A stretch of 64,000 nucleotides of DNA from Flavobacterium covae. GTDB taxonomy: Bacteria; Bacteroidota; Bacteroidia; Flavobacteriales; Flavobacteriaceae. Where the stretch lies: positions 2,666,001 to 2,730,000 of the forward strand of contig CP067379.1 of NCBI GenBank assembly GCA_019565575.1. The letters run 5' to 3'. Below, piece after piece: positions 41,363 to 52,854 of this stretch (within the stretch, counting starts at the first letter, position 1; each line of letters opens with the position of its first letter). The notes beneath the pieces are model-generated. The model had not been told where the DNA came from. It did not search any database and saw nothing but the letters and a program-made list of their open reading frames with translations. Both the position numbers and the translations under genes were made by a program.

Positions 41363-41659
41363 TTTTATTCTAACTTAAAAACTTTGATTGTATATCAAAA
41401 TTTCTTTTTCTATAATAATTATCAAATTTTACTGCTTTAAGGTAATTCATAAAGTGTATTCTAAGAGCTATTATAAAATTTAAAAGGTTATTTTTATTTA
41501 TTCTTAATAAGTAGATGCAATTTAAAAAAACACAATAGATTAAAGACTCCTTTTTATTTATTAAAACTTTTATTTCTTAATTTCTAAAAAAAAAGCTTAA
41601 AAGCACAAACATTTAATTGTAAATATTTAATTTTGTCGTTTATTTTATTAACTTCAAAT

Positions 41660-43636
41660 ATGAGCGCAACGCATCATCAAGATCTCCATAATAAATTTAC
41701 TTTAGGTGGAATTCTTGTTACTTTAGGAATTATTTATGGTGACATCGGTACATCTCCTTTGTATGTAATGAAAGCTATTATTGGCAATCATGCTATTAGC
41801 CCCGATGTAATTTTAGGAGGAATTTCGGCCATTTTATGGACTCTTACCCTCCAGACGACTTTAAAATATGTAATTATGACACTATCTGCTGATAATAATG
41901 GCGAAGGTGGAATTTTTGCATTGTACGCATTAGTAAAACGAACGAAAGTTAGATGGTTAATCATACCTGCTATTGTAGGAGGATCTGCATTATTAGCTGA
42001 TGGAATTATTACACCTCCTATATCTGTTTCGTCTGCTGTAGAAGGTTTAAAACTATATTTTCCTGAAATTAATACAGTTCCGATAGTAATAGCAATTTTA
42101 GTATTATTATTTTTAATTCAACAATTTGGAACAAGTTTAGTAGGTAAATTTTTTGCTCCTATGATGACTATTTGGTTTGGAATGTTAGCAATCTTAGGAA
42201 TCATTCAAATTTCACAAAATTTTGATGTATTAAGAGCTATTAATCCATATTATGCAATTCATTTATTACAAATTCATCCAGAAGGATTTTATGTTTTAGG
42301 TTTTGTTTTTTTATGTACTACAGGTGCTGGAAGCTTTGTACTCAGATATGGGACATTGTGGAAGACAAAATATAAGAATTAGCTGGATTTTTGTAAAAAT
42401 TGCACTTTTATTAAATTATTTTGGCCAGGGAGCATATTTAATTAAACACCAAGGTGAAACTTTAAAAAGTATAAATCCTAATAATATAAATCCATTTTAT
42501 TTAGTAATGCCAGATTGGTTTCAACCTTTTGGAATTTTAATAGCTACTTTGGCTGCTGTTATTGCTTCACAAGCTTTAATATCAGGTTCTTTTACACTTA
42601 TTAATGAAGCAGTGCGATTAAATTTTTGGCCAAAAGTTAAAATTAAATATCCAACTGTATTAAAAGGACAATTGTATATTCCTTCAATCAATTGGTTATT
42701 ATTAGCAGGTTGTATTGGGATTGTACTATATTTTAAAGAGTCAGGAAAAATGGAAGCCGCTTATGGTCTTGCCATTGTATTATGTATGATTATGACTACA
42801 ATTTTATTAATGTACTATATGATTATGAAACGTATAGCCATTTATATCATAATTCCTATAATTTTATTTTATTTAGCTATAGAATTTAGTTTTTTAATTG
42901 CATGTCTAGATAAATTTGCACACGGAGGATATGTAACTCTTATCATTGCCTCATTATTAATATTTATTATGGGAGTTTGGTATAGAGCAAAACAAATTGG
43001 TAAAAATTATACAAAATTTGTAAAAGTTGATCATTATAAAAAAGTTTTAGCTGAATTGAGTCTTGATTTGTCAATTCCTAAATATGCAACTCACTTAGTA
43101 TATATGACTAATGCAGGTCGTGTAGATGAAATTGAAGAAAAAGTAATGTATTCTATTTTACAAAAACGACCAAAAAGAGCTGATATTTACTGGTTTATAC
43201 ACGTTAATGTTACAAACGAACCTTATAAAAAGAATATCGTGTAACTGAAATTATCAAAGATGATTTATACCGCATTGATTTTAATTTAGGATTTAGAGAA
43301 CCAACTAAAATTAATTTAATGTTTAAAGAGGTAATTAAAGATATGGTAGAAAAAGGAGAAGTAGATATTACAAGTCGTTATGAATCTTTAAACAAAAATA
43401 AGATTATAGGAGACTTTAAATTTGTACTTTCTGAAAAATATCTTTCTAATGATAGTTTCTTGAATTTTACTGAAAAAATAATTATGAATACTTATTTCTT
43501 TCTAAAAAAATTCTCTTTATCAGAAGAAAGCGCTTTTGGATTAGATATAAGTTCTGTTAAAATTGAAAAATTCCCAATGGTTCTTCATGCTCCAGAAAAA
43601 ATTAAATTAGAAAGAATTCATAAAGACAAAGAGTAA
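41660..43636 (+). CDS. kup: Kup-family potassium transporter, two frameshifts
   Basis: K+/H+ symporter of the inner membrane, about 658 residues with twelve helices. N-terminal GGILVTLGIIYGDIGTSPLYVMKA is the Kup signature. The C-terminal cytosolic domain contains DFNLGFREPTKINLMFKEV and SSVKIEKFPMVLHAPEKIKLERIHK. Breaks: CTGGAAG at 42327-42333 (CTGAAG gives TTGAEALYSDMGHCGRQNIR, the conserved Kup segment), and a missing A near 43230-43234 (NEPYKKEYRVTEIIKDD). Start ATG 41660 (MSATHHQDLHNKF) is preferred over an upstream TTG; TAATTTTG at 41628-41635 is its likely -7 box. Confidence 0.9.
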
Positions 43637-43638
43637 TA

Positions 43639-44501
43639 ATGATTTCTTATAATACAAAAGATTGGTTTACCTTTATTTTTAGATTTCATAAAGCAGATAC
43701 CTTTAGACAATTACTTCCATTAATAATAAGTATTGGAATATATGCAGGCATCATTGCTTATTTAGAACTAGAATATTTTAAACTATCAGAAAATCATAAT
43801 CTAAAGAACATACCCATCATGCACAGCATGTTGGGTTTTGTTATATCATTACTTTTAGTTTTTAGAACAAATACTGCTTATGATAGATGGTGGGAAGGAA
43901 GAAAACAATGGGGAGCTTTAGTTAATAACAGTAGAAACTTAGCCATAAAATTATCTGCTATTCTGATAGATAAAGAAGATCGAATTTTATTTAAAAAATT
44001 AATTCCTTATTTTGCAGAAGTACTTAATTTACATCTAAGAAATGAAGAAGTTAGTCAAGAATTATTTGAGGAACTAAATGTAGATGTTTGTCATAAAAAA
44101 CATAAGCCTAATCAAATTGTAAAACTAATGACTAAAAAAATCATTGAGCTTAAAAATCAAAATAAGCTTTCAGATGAAAATTTATTATTTATAAATAATG
44201 AACTAATATCTTTTTGGATATTTGTGGTGCTTGTGAACGTATTAAAAATACTCCTATACCCTTTTCTTATAGCGTTTTTCTAAAAAAATTTATCTTTTTT
44301 TATGTTATGACGTTGCCTTTTGGATATGTTTTTAGTTTAGGTTATTTAACAATTCCTGTAGTCATATTCATTTTTTATGTATTAGCCAGTTTAGAACTTA
44401 TTGCAGAAGAAATTGAAGATCCTTTTGGTAATGATGAAAATGACTTACCCACTAATAAAATAGCTGAAAATATCAAAAAAAATATGGAGGAGATTTTATA
44501 A
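43639..44501 (+). CDS. Bestrophin-family channel protein, frameshifted
   Basis: Bacterial bestrophin/UPF0187 anion or cation channel, about 287 residues. Conserved FRTNTAYDRWWEGRKQWGALVNNSRNLA after the first helices, and after repair LDICGACERIKNTPIPFSYSVFLKKFIFFYV, then EIEDPFGNDENDLP at the C-terminus. A missing T in the run near 44211-44215 breaks the frame. It starts 2 nt after the kup stop, so the two ion-transport genes form an operon; osmotic or potassium homeostasis is a reasonable inference. Confidence 0.88.
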
Positions 44502-44512
44502 AATCTCCTCCA

Positions 44513-46624
44513 CTATTTTAGTTCATTACGTAAAAATAATTCTTCTTTATCAGATAAATCAGGAAGAATAGCTTCAAAAGCTTTCTTAAAATATTCTCTT
44601 TTAAGCATTGCTCTAATTGTATTTCTTGAAAAACGAACAAATTGCCATTTATGATGTTGTGTAGCATTTATCAATGATTTTAAAACAATCGGATGAGTTG
44701 GATTAATTTTAAGGATAACTTCTAACGCATTTTGTCTTATTGTTGAATTAAATCGAAGTGTTGTATAATTTAAAAGTTCTGATAGAAATAAATCCTGAAG
44801 TTCTTGTTTATACCCTTTTGATTGGAGGGCTAATCCTAACCAAGTAATTTTAAAACTTTTGTCATTTAAACCTATTATTTCTTTTGTTTTTTCTAAATAA
44901 CTAATAGCATCTTCTGGAAATTGTTTACATAATTGTACTAACGTAATTTCTTTAGTTATATAAGATTCATCATTTAAAAATTGTTCATAATCTAATTTAA
45001 ATTCTAAAGGTATTGTTGTAACTGTTTCAACTATTGCTTGTCGAATAGCTATATTTTTAGTATTTATTGCTAATTTTAGCAATTCTGCTTTTTCTTCATA
45101 AGAAACATTTTTTAGTTGATAGATAATTTCTTGAGATAAAGCAACGTATTCATTTGATAGTAAAATATTTTTAAAAAAATCTTTTTTCTGATCAAAAGAA
45201 ACTCTTTCTAATTCTTTTAATTCAAAATATTTTTTGACTTCTTTATTTTTGCTCAAAATTTGAGTAGCTTTTTCAAAATTGAAATGAGATGATTCTAACC
45301 ATTCTTTTTTAAATTGATAAATATCAAAATAAGGTGCCACTTTTTTTATTTCATTTAAAAAATCATTTGTATCAACATTTTTATATTGATATTTTTTTAG
45401 ATATGTTTTTATTGCTTTTTTAAAATTATAATCCCCTATTGACTCTCTTAAATAATGTAATGCCCATGCTCCTTTTTATAAAAACTCAATACACTTGCTT
45501 TTTCATTTAAAATGGGTATTGTATCTTTTGTAGAATTAGCATTTATTTCATCTGCATATTTTAGTAATTCAAACTGAAAATGAGTATCTCCAAACAAATG
45601 TTTTTCTGCTAATAATGCGTAATAAGTAGCAAAACCTTCTTGTAACCAATGATGTTTTCCTTCTTTTGCAGTAACTAGATCACCAAACCAATGATGTGCT
45701 AGTTCATGAGCATTTACATTTATATAATTTTTATCATTAAAACCTATTTTATCTACTACATAATCTTGAGAAAACACTGTAGCTGTAGTATTTTCCATAC
45801 CTGCATATAAAAAATCTTCTACAGGAACTTGTTTATAAATTTCCCAAGGATAGGCTAAATCAATTTCTTTTTCTAAAAAATTAAAAATTTCTTTTGAATA
45901 TTTATAAGTATAATCAAATTTATCTTCATCTTCATATTTATAATATAATTCAAGTTTTTTCTTCCCTTTTGATACTATTTCTTTTGAACCAAAGATTCCT
46001 ATTGCAAGCATTGCTAAATAAGAAGACATTGGTTTTTTCATTTCATATACCCATTTTTTATTTGCTTTTATACCAGGTTGTATAATTTTTTTTAAAACAC
46101 CATTTGAAATTACTTTATAAAAAGGTTCTGCGGAAATACTTAAATTAAAAATTAATTTTTCATTTACATCATCAAAACTAGGAAGCCAATGGGATGTATA
46201 TTTTCCTTGGCCTTGTGTCCAAATTTGATAATTTCTATAATTTATTTTTTGATTACTAGATGATAAAAAACTAAAATCATTCCCCATATCTATAAAATAC
46301 ATAGTTTGTTTAGGGGTGGCTTGGTAATGGAAAGTAATTATATTTTTACCTAATGTATAACCTTCAAAAAAAATAAGCGATTTATTTGTGCTTTTATATT
46401 TTACGTATTTTCCATTTATTTTAACCTCTTTAAATGTCATTTTTATGGCATCAATTTTAATAGAATCTACTTTTTCTTTTAATTCAAAAACATAATGACA
46501 AGTTCCTGAAATTGACTTTGTTTGAAAAGAAGGAGTTAATTCAGCTTTCAAGGAAATAAAATCAACTTTAGGAATTGATTGAGCCCATAATGTAAAAAGA
46601 AAAGAGGAAAAATAGAATACGCAT
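44513..46624 (-). CDS. M1-family zinc aminopeptidase, two frameshifts
   Basis: Exported metallopeptidase, about 704 residues. The zinc site is HELAHHWFGD with the third ligand in WLQEGFATYYA (HEXXH-X18-E), and the exopeptidase motif is AGMENTTATVF. C-terminal helical repeats (from about residue 430) match the armadillo-like M1 tail. Repair of a missing A near 45476-45480 joins the halves (SFYKKGAWALHYLRESIGDYNF). The N-terminus also needs a one-base change near 46585-46600; ATG 46624 then gives a signal peptide (MRILFFLF...LWAQ) instead of the TTG at 46551. Likely periplasmic peptide degradation. Confidence 0.87.
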
Positions 46625-46793
46625 AAACGTTAGATTATTATAAAAGACAGGCTATCTGAAAAAATCTTAATTTTGTTATTTTTACCAAAGTTAAATTTTA
46701 AGGAATAAATCGCATAATATTTGATAATGTAACTTTCTTATTTTGGAAATGAGAAACTTTCCTCTTAATAAAAACTTATTAAATGAATTAAAA

Positions 46794-48174
46794 TTATTTT
46801 AGATAATTATCAAACTCGGCATCAAAAATATTTATAAAAGCATTTTTAATTGTTTTATCTTCATTTAATAAGATTGCTCTATGTATTTTGGTTATAACCC
46901 ATTTACTTTGTATATCTTCAAAATCTTTTGCATGAAGTTGGGGAATTTCAAAATGATGATGTGCTAAAACCTTTTTCCATTGATTAGGATCTTTATCTAT
47001 ATTAATGGCTACGAAATTTATAAAAGGATTTCTTTTTTAATTTCCATAGCTTTTTTATAAGCTAGTTTTAAATGTGATTTAGCTTCTGAGCTCCAAAAAA
47101 GAGAACTGTTTTTTGGGCATTGGTTGAAACGGAATTAAATTCTTTTCCTTTTGGATCTATAAGCTCAATTTTAGGTAAATATTTATTTTTAGCTAAGGAT
47201 TGAATAGAGTTAGCTATTTCTTTTATTGTATTTTTACTACATGAATCAGTAGAAAGCTTATAATACTCTGATAAAAAAGCTTTATTGTTAGAAGTATTTT
47301 GATCTTCTAAAAGATACATGAAAGCAATGTTATGTAGTACGGAGTTTTTAATTGACTTATTGGTAAATATAGAATCAGCAACTTTTAATCTATCTATATT
47401 ATTCTTTACAATTATAGTTTCTTTTTACTATCACATGTAATATTGTTTAGCATAGCGGTTAGGTATGCTACAAAAGGAGCAAAATCAGTCAACTTTTGAT
47501 TATTAAAATCAATTTCTTTTCTATAATCATAATAATCTTTTGGAAGTAAACCACAAACTTTTTTATTTGTTCTAAATTGATGAATCAAAGGATAAAGTTC
47601 TTTTTAGTTAGATATGGCATTTCTAACATAGAACTGGCGTATAGATCAAAATCGCTATTCCAATCTATCTCTTCTTTTTTTCATTATAAAAAACCTTTCT
47701 TTCTTGATATTCTTTGTTAAGTCTATATTCAAATTTTTTTAGAGGTTCATCATAAATATCAAAACTTGAATTTTTATCTTCTTCATTTTTTAAAAATAAT
47801 TCTATTAAAAAATTATTTTTTTCATCACCGCGACCACAAAAAGTTAATGAATTATCAAATTCTTGAGCGTTTAACCTAATCATTAAACTGTCCCCTTTTT
47901 CTACATACATATATTGGTACTCGGGTTCATGTCTAAAGGTATACATACCTGAAGATAAGGTATCATATTTTACTAAAAAACGATTGTTTTGATCTAATGT
48001 TATGGTATCAATAACTTTATCTTCTTTACAGAGATATAGGAATTTTGAATTAGGATTTATTATTTCACCGCCGAAATAAACCTTCTCGCTTTCTTTGTTT
48101 TTACAAGAAATCAGAAGGAAAGGAACAAATATTAACGTATAAAAAAGTATTTTTTTATAATAAGCGATCATCAT
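46794..48174 (-). CDS. TlpA/thioredoxin-fold lipoprotein, multiple frameshifts
   Basis: SPII signal peptide (IFVPFLLISC, Cys24) followed by an N-terminal DUF4369-like beta region (VYFGGEIINPNSKFLYL...). Five one-base losses (47675-47681, 47601-47605, 47422-47426, 47095-47100, 47033-47038) break the frame. The repaired tail TVLFFWSSEAKSHLKLAYKKA...FVAINIDKDPNQWKKVL is a thioredoxin fold. Where TlpA proteins have CxxC, this one has Ser-Ser-Glu-Ala, so it cannot do dithiol exchange. About 460 residues. The many breaks could mean real decay, but between them the sequence is fully conserved in style. Confidence 0.68.
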
Positions 48175-48191
48175 TTAGTATTTACCTTATG

Positions 48192-48199
48192 CAAATTTA
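48192..48199 (-). promoter_or_regulatory. -7 box TAAATTTG for the thioredoxin-fold lipoprotein gene
   Basis: Minus-strand TAAATTTG lies 17 nt upstream of ATG 48174. Confidence 0.5.
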
Positions 48200-48248
48200 T
48201 TTTTATATTTTACAAAAAAATGTTAATATAGCGTTAAAGTTTATTTCT

Positions 48249-48449
48249 TTAATTAAGTAATACAATACCTCCTACACAAGATCCAAATCCTATTATAAAT
48301 GAAATGATCGAATAAAGTAACATTTTTTTAGCCATTGTTTTATAGGGTTCTTCTCTATAAAAAATAATTAATATAATACTAACAAGGAAGGTTATTATAC
48401 TAATGGATTCTACTAAAGCAATTAAAAATAAAAAAAAATTTAGTATCAT
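48249..48449 (-). CDS. Small two-helix membrane protein, copy A
   Basis: About 66 residues from ATG 48449 (MILNFFLFLIALVESISI); the longer start overlaps the upstream gene. Two hydrophobic helices separated by a charged loop (YREEPYKTMAKKM), ending GFGSCVGGIVLLN. It resembles copy B in layout and in the closing G-S-G/C-C-G-I-x-L-x-N pattern, so the two are probably paralogues. Not recognised as any named family. It lies 5 nt after copy B and may belong to the 3' end of the cobalamin transcript. Confidence 0.55.
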   Translation of the reverse strand: MILNFFLFLIALVESISIITFLVSIILIIFYREEPYKTMAKKMLLYSIISFIIGFGSCVGGIVLLN

Positions 48450-48454
48450 AATTT

Positions 48455-48718
48455 TTAGTTTATTAGAGTTAATATACCACAAGTACCAGATCCTATTAAG
48501 AGTGCAATAATAGAATACGTAATAAGTTGTAATGTAAATTTTTTATCTTCATCTATAAAAAAGAAACGTAATATTCCTATAATTAGAAAAAAAGGAGATA
48601 CTAAAAGAATCAATCCTGCCAAAGTTAAGAATATTAATATTATGACAACTCTAATAGGTTCTATAAAAAGTAGTACTATAATAATTAGTAAAGATACTAT
48701 ATTTATGTAACTCCTCAT
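48455..48718 (-). CDS. Small two-helix membrane protein, copy B
   Basis: 87 residues, nearly all hydrophobic: helices at about 5-42 and 60-85, loop FFIDEDKKFTLQ, end GSGTCGILTLIN. Not recognised. It follows the adenosyltransferase gene by 15 nt on the same strand, so it is probably read from the cobalamin operon, though nothing in the sequence ties it to cobalt or corrinoids. Confidence 0.55.
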   Translation of the reverse strand: MRSYINIVSLLIIIVLLFIEPIRVVIILIFLTLAGLILLVSPFFLIIGILRFFFIDEDKKFTLQLITYSIIALLIGSGTCGILTLIN

Positions 48719-48733
48719 GACAATTAAGTTTTA

Positions 48734-49318
48734 TTATTTTACTTCAGGTTGTTTTTTCCTTTTATATAAAAATAATTGCCATTTTTCTTCTGCTACTCCT
48801 GCTTTATCCATTTCTGCACGCCCTAAAATAAAAAATAAATCAGAAAGTCTATTAATATAAGCAGGAATATAGTCATCTACTTCATCTTCTTTCATTAAAC
48901 TTACTAATAATCGTTCGCCACGACGTATTTGTGTACGGACTACATGGCATAAAGCTGAAATTTCATTTCCTCCAGGAAGTAAAAAATAATCTGATTTAGT
49001 AGTCATTGCTGCTTCTAATTCATCAATCCATTCTTCACAAAAAGAGGGACCATCTTCTGGTTTTGGATTAGGATTTATTTTTTTGCAATCAGATGGACGT
49101 GCTAAATGAGACATCATATCCATCATATCTTTTTGTATTTTATGCAAATTAATTTGCCATTCGTGTGTAACTCCTAATTTGGCACGTAATAATCCTATAG
49201 TAGAATTTACTTCGTCTAGTGTTCCATAACAATCTACACGAACATCATCTTTGTAAACACGACTTCCTCCAAATAATCCTGTTTTACCTGTATCTCCTTT
49301 TTTGGTATATATTTTCAT
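48734..49318 (-). CDS. pduO: PduO-type cob(I)alamin adenosyltransferase
   Basis: Transfers the 5'-deoxyadenosyl group of ATP to cob(I)alamin or cob(I)yrinic acid diamide. The signature KIYTKKGDTGKTGLFGGSRV with VDCYGTLDEVNS is the PduO ATP site, and CHVVRTQIRRGERLL plus INRLSDLFFILGR are its helices. 194 residues, full length, intact. It is the last recognised enzyme of the leftward cobalamin operon. A CobA-type (P-loop) adenosyltransferase is excluded by the motifs. Confidence 0.93.
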   Translation of the reverse strand: MKIYTKKGDTGKTGLFGGSRVYKDDVRVDCYGTLDEVNSTIGLLRAKLGVTHEWQINLHKIQKDMMDMMSHLARPSDCKKINPNPKPEDGPSFCEEWIDELEAAMTTKSDYFLLPGGNEISALCHVVRTQIRRGERLLVSLMKEDEVDDYIPAYINRLSDLFFILGRAEMDKAGVAEEKWQLFLYKRKKQPEVK

Positions 49319-49344
49319 CTTTTTATTTTTAGTATTTTATAATT

Positions 49345-51034
49345 TTAATATGCAATGGTTTGGTAATTTACGCTCATTTCATTAGCTAATTTTTTGGCTA
49401 ATGCTAATTTTACAAAACCTTTTTCGGTATCTATAATTGTTGTATTTTTATTTATTTTTAGATAGTTTTTAAAATATAAAACTGCTTCTGTAAAAGGGTT
49501 TTGTGTTTTTCCTTGATTTATTTTACCATCTGTTATTATATATAAAAGAGTTTCTTCTTTTGTCTTTTTAGATCTTATAAGTTGTTGTACTAACTGTAAA
49601 CCTGCTTTTAAATTTGTTTTTCCTCCAGATCGTAGATCTTGTATTTCTGTAATAAAGGTTTCTATATTTTGTGTAAGTTTTAAAACAATTGTAGCCGTAC
49701 CATTTTGTAATGCCACGGCCGAAAGGAGTATTTTTTTATTTTGAAATTTATGGACTGTTTCTGAAATTAATCCTTTTATAAAAGAAATTTGTTGATCTTT
49801 AATCATTGAACTACTGGAATCAATCAGAAATACTAAATGTATTTTAGATTCAGAGATTGCTTTTTTGTAATAAATTTTAAACTTTTGAGTAGTTAAATAT
49901 TTTTTAACTGTATTTACTATATTAATGCTTGTTGTGTTTTTTTTTTAAAAAAAATTATAGCTCCCTTTTTGGTTAGTTTGAGAATTAAATATAATGCCTC
50001 TTTGAGATTCCTTTTGGGGAATTTGAATTTTTAAAAACTGATCTGTACTTGTAGCTTGTAACAAATAATCATTTAAACCTTTACTTTCATTTTTATTAAA
50101 ATTATCCTCTTTTTTATGATTGTTTTCTTCTGTCTTTGTTTGTGTTTGATCGTTTTTTGGAAAATTTTTTCCTCTATGATTTAGAACTAAAGGTGCTATT
50201 TTTTTCTAAATGTACAGATGTTACTTCTGTACAATTTTTAAAAGCGGCATAAGCACGACTGGCTTTCATAAGTAAAATATCAGCACGTAATCCTTCTACT
50301 TCATAAGCTATACATTTTTCCGCAATAGTGTCTCTAATTTCTTCTGAAAGATGAATATTTGAAAGTTCTTTTCTAGCACTTATAATTTGGTTAGCTAATT
50401 GTTTTTCTTGATCTTCAAATTCACGACACAATTCGTTTGAATCTAAATCAAATTTCAAACGACGATTTACAATTTCCATTCGAATTTTTTTATCTGTAGG
50501 TGTTTTTATGGTAACAGCTAACCCAAAACGGTCTAGTAATTGAGGACGCAAATCACCTTCTTCAGGATTCATAGTGCCTACTAAACAAAACCTACTCTCA
50601 AGCCAATGAGAAATAGAATCACGTTCTAAAAAATAACCTCCGCTTGAAGAAGCATCTAATAAAACATCCATTAAATAATCATTTAATAAATTTACTTCAT
50701 CAATGTATAAAATACCTTTATGCGCTTTAGATAATAATCCTTTTTGTACTTCTAATTTTTTATCGTTAATGAGAGTTTCTAATTGAAGAGAACCTAAAAC
50801 ACGATCTTCTGTAGCACCTATTGGCAAATTGACAAAAGGAAAATGGGGTTCAATATTTTTCATTAAACTTTGTAAAGCACGAACAGTGGTTGTTTTACCT
50901 GTTCCTTTATCTCCTTGTGCTAAAACACCTCCTAATGATGGATCAATCATACATAAGAGTAAAGCTAATTTAAAATCATCTTGTGCGCAGATAGCTGTAA
51001 AAGGGAAGCTTTTTTGTTCCATACTATTAACCAT
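49345..51034 (-). CDS. Magnesium/cobalt chelatase ChlI-ChlD-like fusion, AAA+ plus VWA
   Basis: N-terminal AAA+ domain (ChlI-like): Walker A GDKGTGKTT, ATEDRVLGSLQLE, Walker B GILYIDEVNLL, TMNPEEGDLRPQLLDRF. A low-complexity acidic/Lys linker follows, then a VWA domain with MIDAS DSSSSM and YIITDGKINQG (ChlD-like). Together they match the I and D subunits of a three-part chelatase in one polypeptide of about 563 residues. Breaks: an extra A near 50201-50207 (repair HLEKIAPLVLNHRGKNF) and a T/A boundary miscall near 49937-49954 that puts a stop in NFFKKKNTTSIN. It lies in the cobalamin operon, so cobalt insertion is inferred; the large subunit CobN is not in the window. Confidence 0.82.
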
Positions 51035-51724
51035 TTATAGCGTTATAAATCCAAAGAAATCCTATAAAAATAGAAAAAATACCTACAATAGCATTCATTA
51101 TTTTGAAAGCTATTTGATTTCTTTCAATAAAACGAGACACAGAAAAGGTTAGAACACAGCTGTAGGTAGTCATTGCAATAATAATTCCTATACTTTGTAA
51201 AATAATAATTCCTATTGCTGTATATGAATCTTTAGATGCCATAACTAAGGCAATAGAACAGGCACCTCCTGTACCTGCTAATCCGTGTAACATTCCTACC
51301 CAAAAAGTACGACTTAATAAATTCATAGAAATTTCTTCGCCTTGTTTACCATGTATGTGTAAAACATTAGTAGTATGTTCATGATCAGGAATAGCTCTAT
51401 GATCAGCCATTATTTTTTTAAGTTCATGATTACGCCTAATAGCTGATATGCCTAGCCAAATCATTACAGGTCCTACTAGTATTTCAGCATAAGTAGAAAG
51501 GTTAAGTGGTAAAGTAGATTTTAACAATAGAGCAAAGGCACTAAATATTAATAAAGATACGGAATGTCCCATAGCCCATTGGGAGGAACGCCATAGGAGT
51601 TTTCCTAGACCTATTTTATTATTTTTTTCGTTCTGATGCTAATACAGAAACTGCTACCATGTGATCAGGTTCAAAAGAGTGTTGTATACCTAATAAAAGT
51701 GAATCTGTAAATAAATAGCCTATC
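51027..51724 (-). CDS. HX4DH-type metal transporter (NicO/HupE-like), frameshifted
   Basis: The N-terminus LLLGIQHSFEPDHMVAVSVLA carries HX4DH, the metal-binding signature of nickel/cobalt permeases. Later helices and GMLHGLAGTGGACSIALVMA follow. Between them is a His-rich hydrophilic loop (AIPDHEHTTNVLHIHGKQ), a typical cobalt/nickel loop. An extra A in the run near 51622-51628 breaks the frame; repair reads ASERKNNKIGLGKLLWRSSQWAMGH. About 232 residues. It lies between cbiD and the chelatase, so cobalt import or efflux is likely; direction is not decidable. Its stop overlaps the ChlI-ChlD start. Confidence 0.8.
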
Positions 51725-51766
51725 ATTTTGTTTTATTTTTTAAATTATTATTTATTTAATAATGAA

Positions 51767-52851
51767 TTAGTTAACACCTATCATTTGATCATTTGCATCA
51801 ATTAAAAGTATATTTAATTCTACATTGGGAATATATTGTTTACAAACATTATAACAATGTTGTCTTAAAGAGTAAAAAAAGGCTCTTCAAGTGTAAAATT
51901 AAAAATTTCAGTAAGCCGTCTTGCCATATTTAATTCTAAAATAGGAGTACATTGTTTATCTGTATAACCACAGTTCTTAGCCATTTGATAAATAAACTCC
52001 TTATCCCATGTAGATTTTCCACTATGGGTATTTAATTCTCCTTGGGCTAATTTAGCTGCTTTACCTATCATAATTCCAATGGTTACTTTTTTTAATGAAA
52101 CTGAATTTATTTTTGTTAAGGTATCTCCAATCCAATTACCATATTGTATAAAGGCAAAATCGGGTAAATTTAAAAACTGATTTTTTAATAATTTTTCTGA
52201 TCGTCCTCCTGAATTAATGACAATTTCAGTACAACCGTTGGCTATAGCTACATCTATTCCTTGAGTAATACTGGCAATATAAGCAGAAGAACTAAAGGCT
52301 TTCACAATTCCGGTTGTTCCTAAAATTGAAATTCCGTTTAAAATACCAATTCTTGAATTAAGTGTTTTTAGAGCAATTTCTTCTCCTTTTTCTACAAAAA
52401 CTTCAACATTTACACCTTTATTGCATTGAAATTTATGTTTTAAAAAATTAAGGGTATCTGTAATCATCTTTCTTGGAATAGGATTAATAGCTGGTTCTCC
52501 AACTGCAATAGCTAATCCTGGTAAGGTAACTACTCCTACCCCTTTACCTTGTAAAAAATGAATTTCTTTTGTTTCATTTAATGAAATGGTACAACCAATA
52601 GTGGCACCGTGTGTAACGTCAGGATCATCTCCTGCATCTTTAATGGTAGTACAAGTTGCATAGTCTGAATTAAAAATAGAAGATTTCATTTTAAATACTA
52701 CCTTTTCTCCTAAGGGCAAGGTAATTTCTATTTCTGTAATTTCTTTTTGTTCCAAAAGGCTTATAAAGGCTGCTTTAGCACAGGCAGTAGCACAAGCACC
52801 TGTTGTATAACCGTGGCGTAAAGGTCCTTTAGGTATTGGAATTAAAGACAT
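51767..52851 (-). CDS. cbiD: Cobalt-precorrin-5B C1-methyltransferase CbiD, frameshifted near 3' end
   Basis: Methylates C1 in the early-cobalt corrin pathway. The N-terminal RHGYTTGACATACAKAAF is the CbiD hallmark, with DAGDDPDVTHGATIGC and GIVKAFSSSAYIASI. A missing T in the run near 51874-51880 truncates the straight frame at 51865; repair gives EEPFFYSLRQHCYNVCKQYI...LLIDANDQMIGVN to the stop at 51767, about 361 residues. Its presence places the pathway in the anaerobic-type (CbiD/CbiG/CbiX) branch. It starts 3 nt after the cobK stop. Confidence 0.92.
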
Positions 52852-52854
52852 TTT

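Noticed and set aside
49345..51034. MoxR/VWA (CoxD/CoxE-like) pair instead of a chelatase
   Set aside because: The AAA+ part has ATEDRVLGSLQLE and NPEEGDLRPQLLDRF, which fit ChlI/BchI better than MoxR, and the gene lies in a cobalamin operon.
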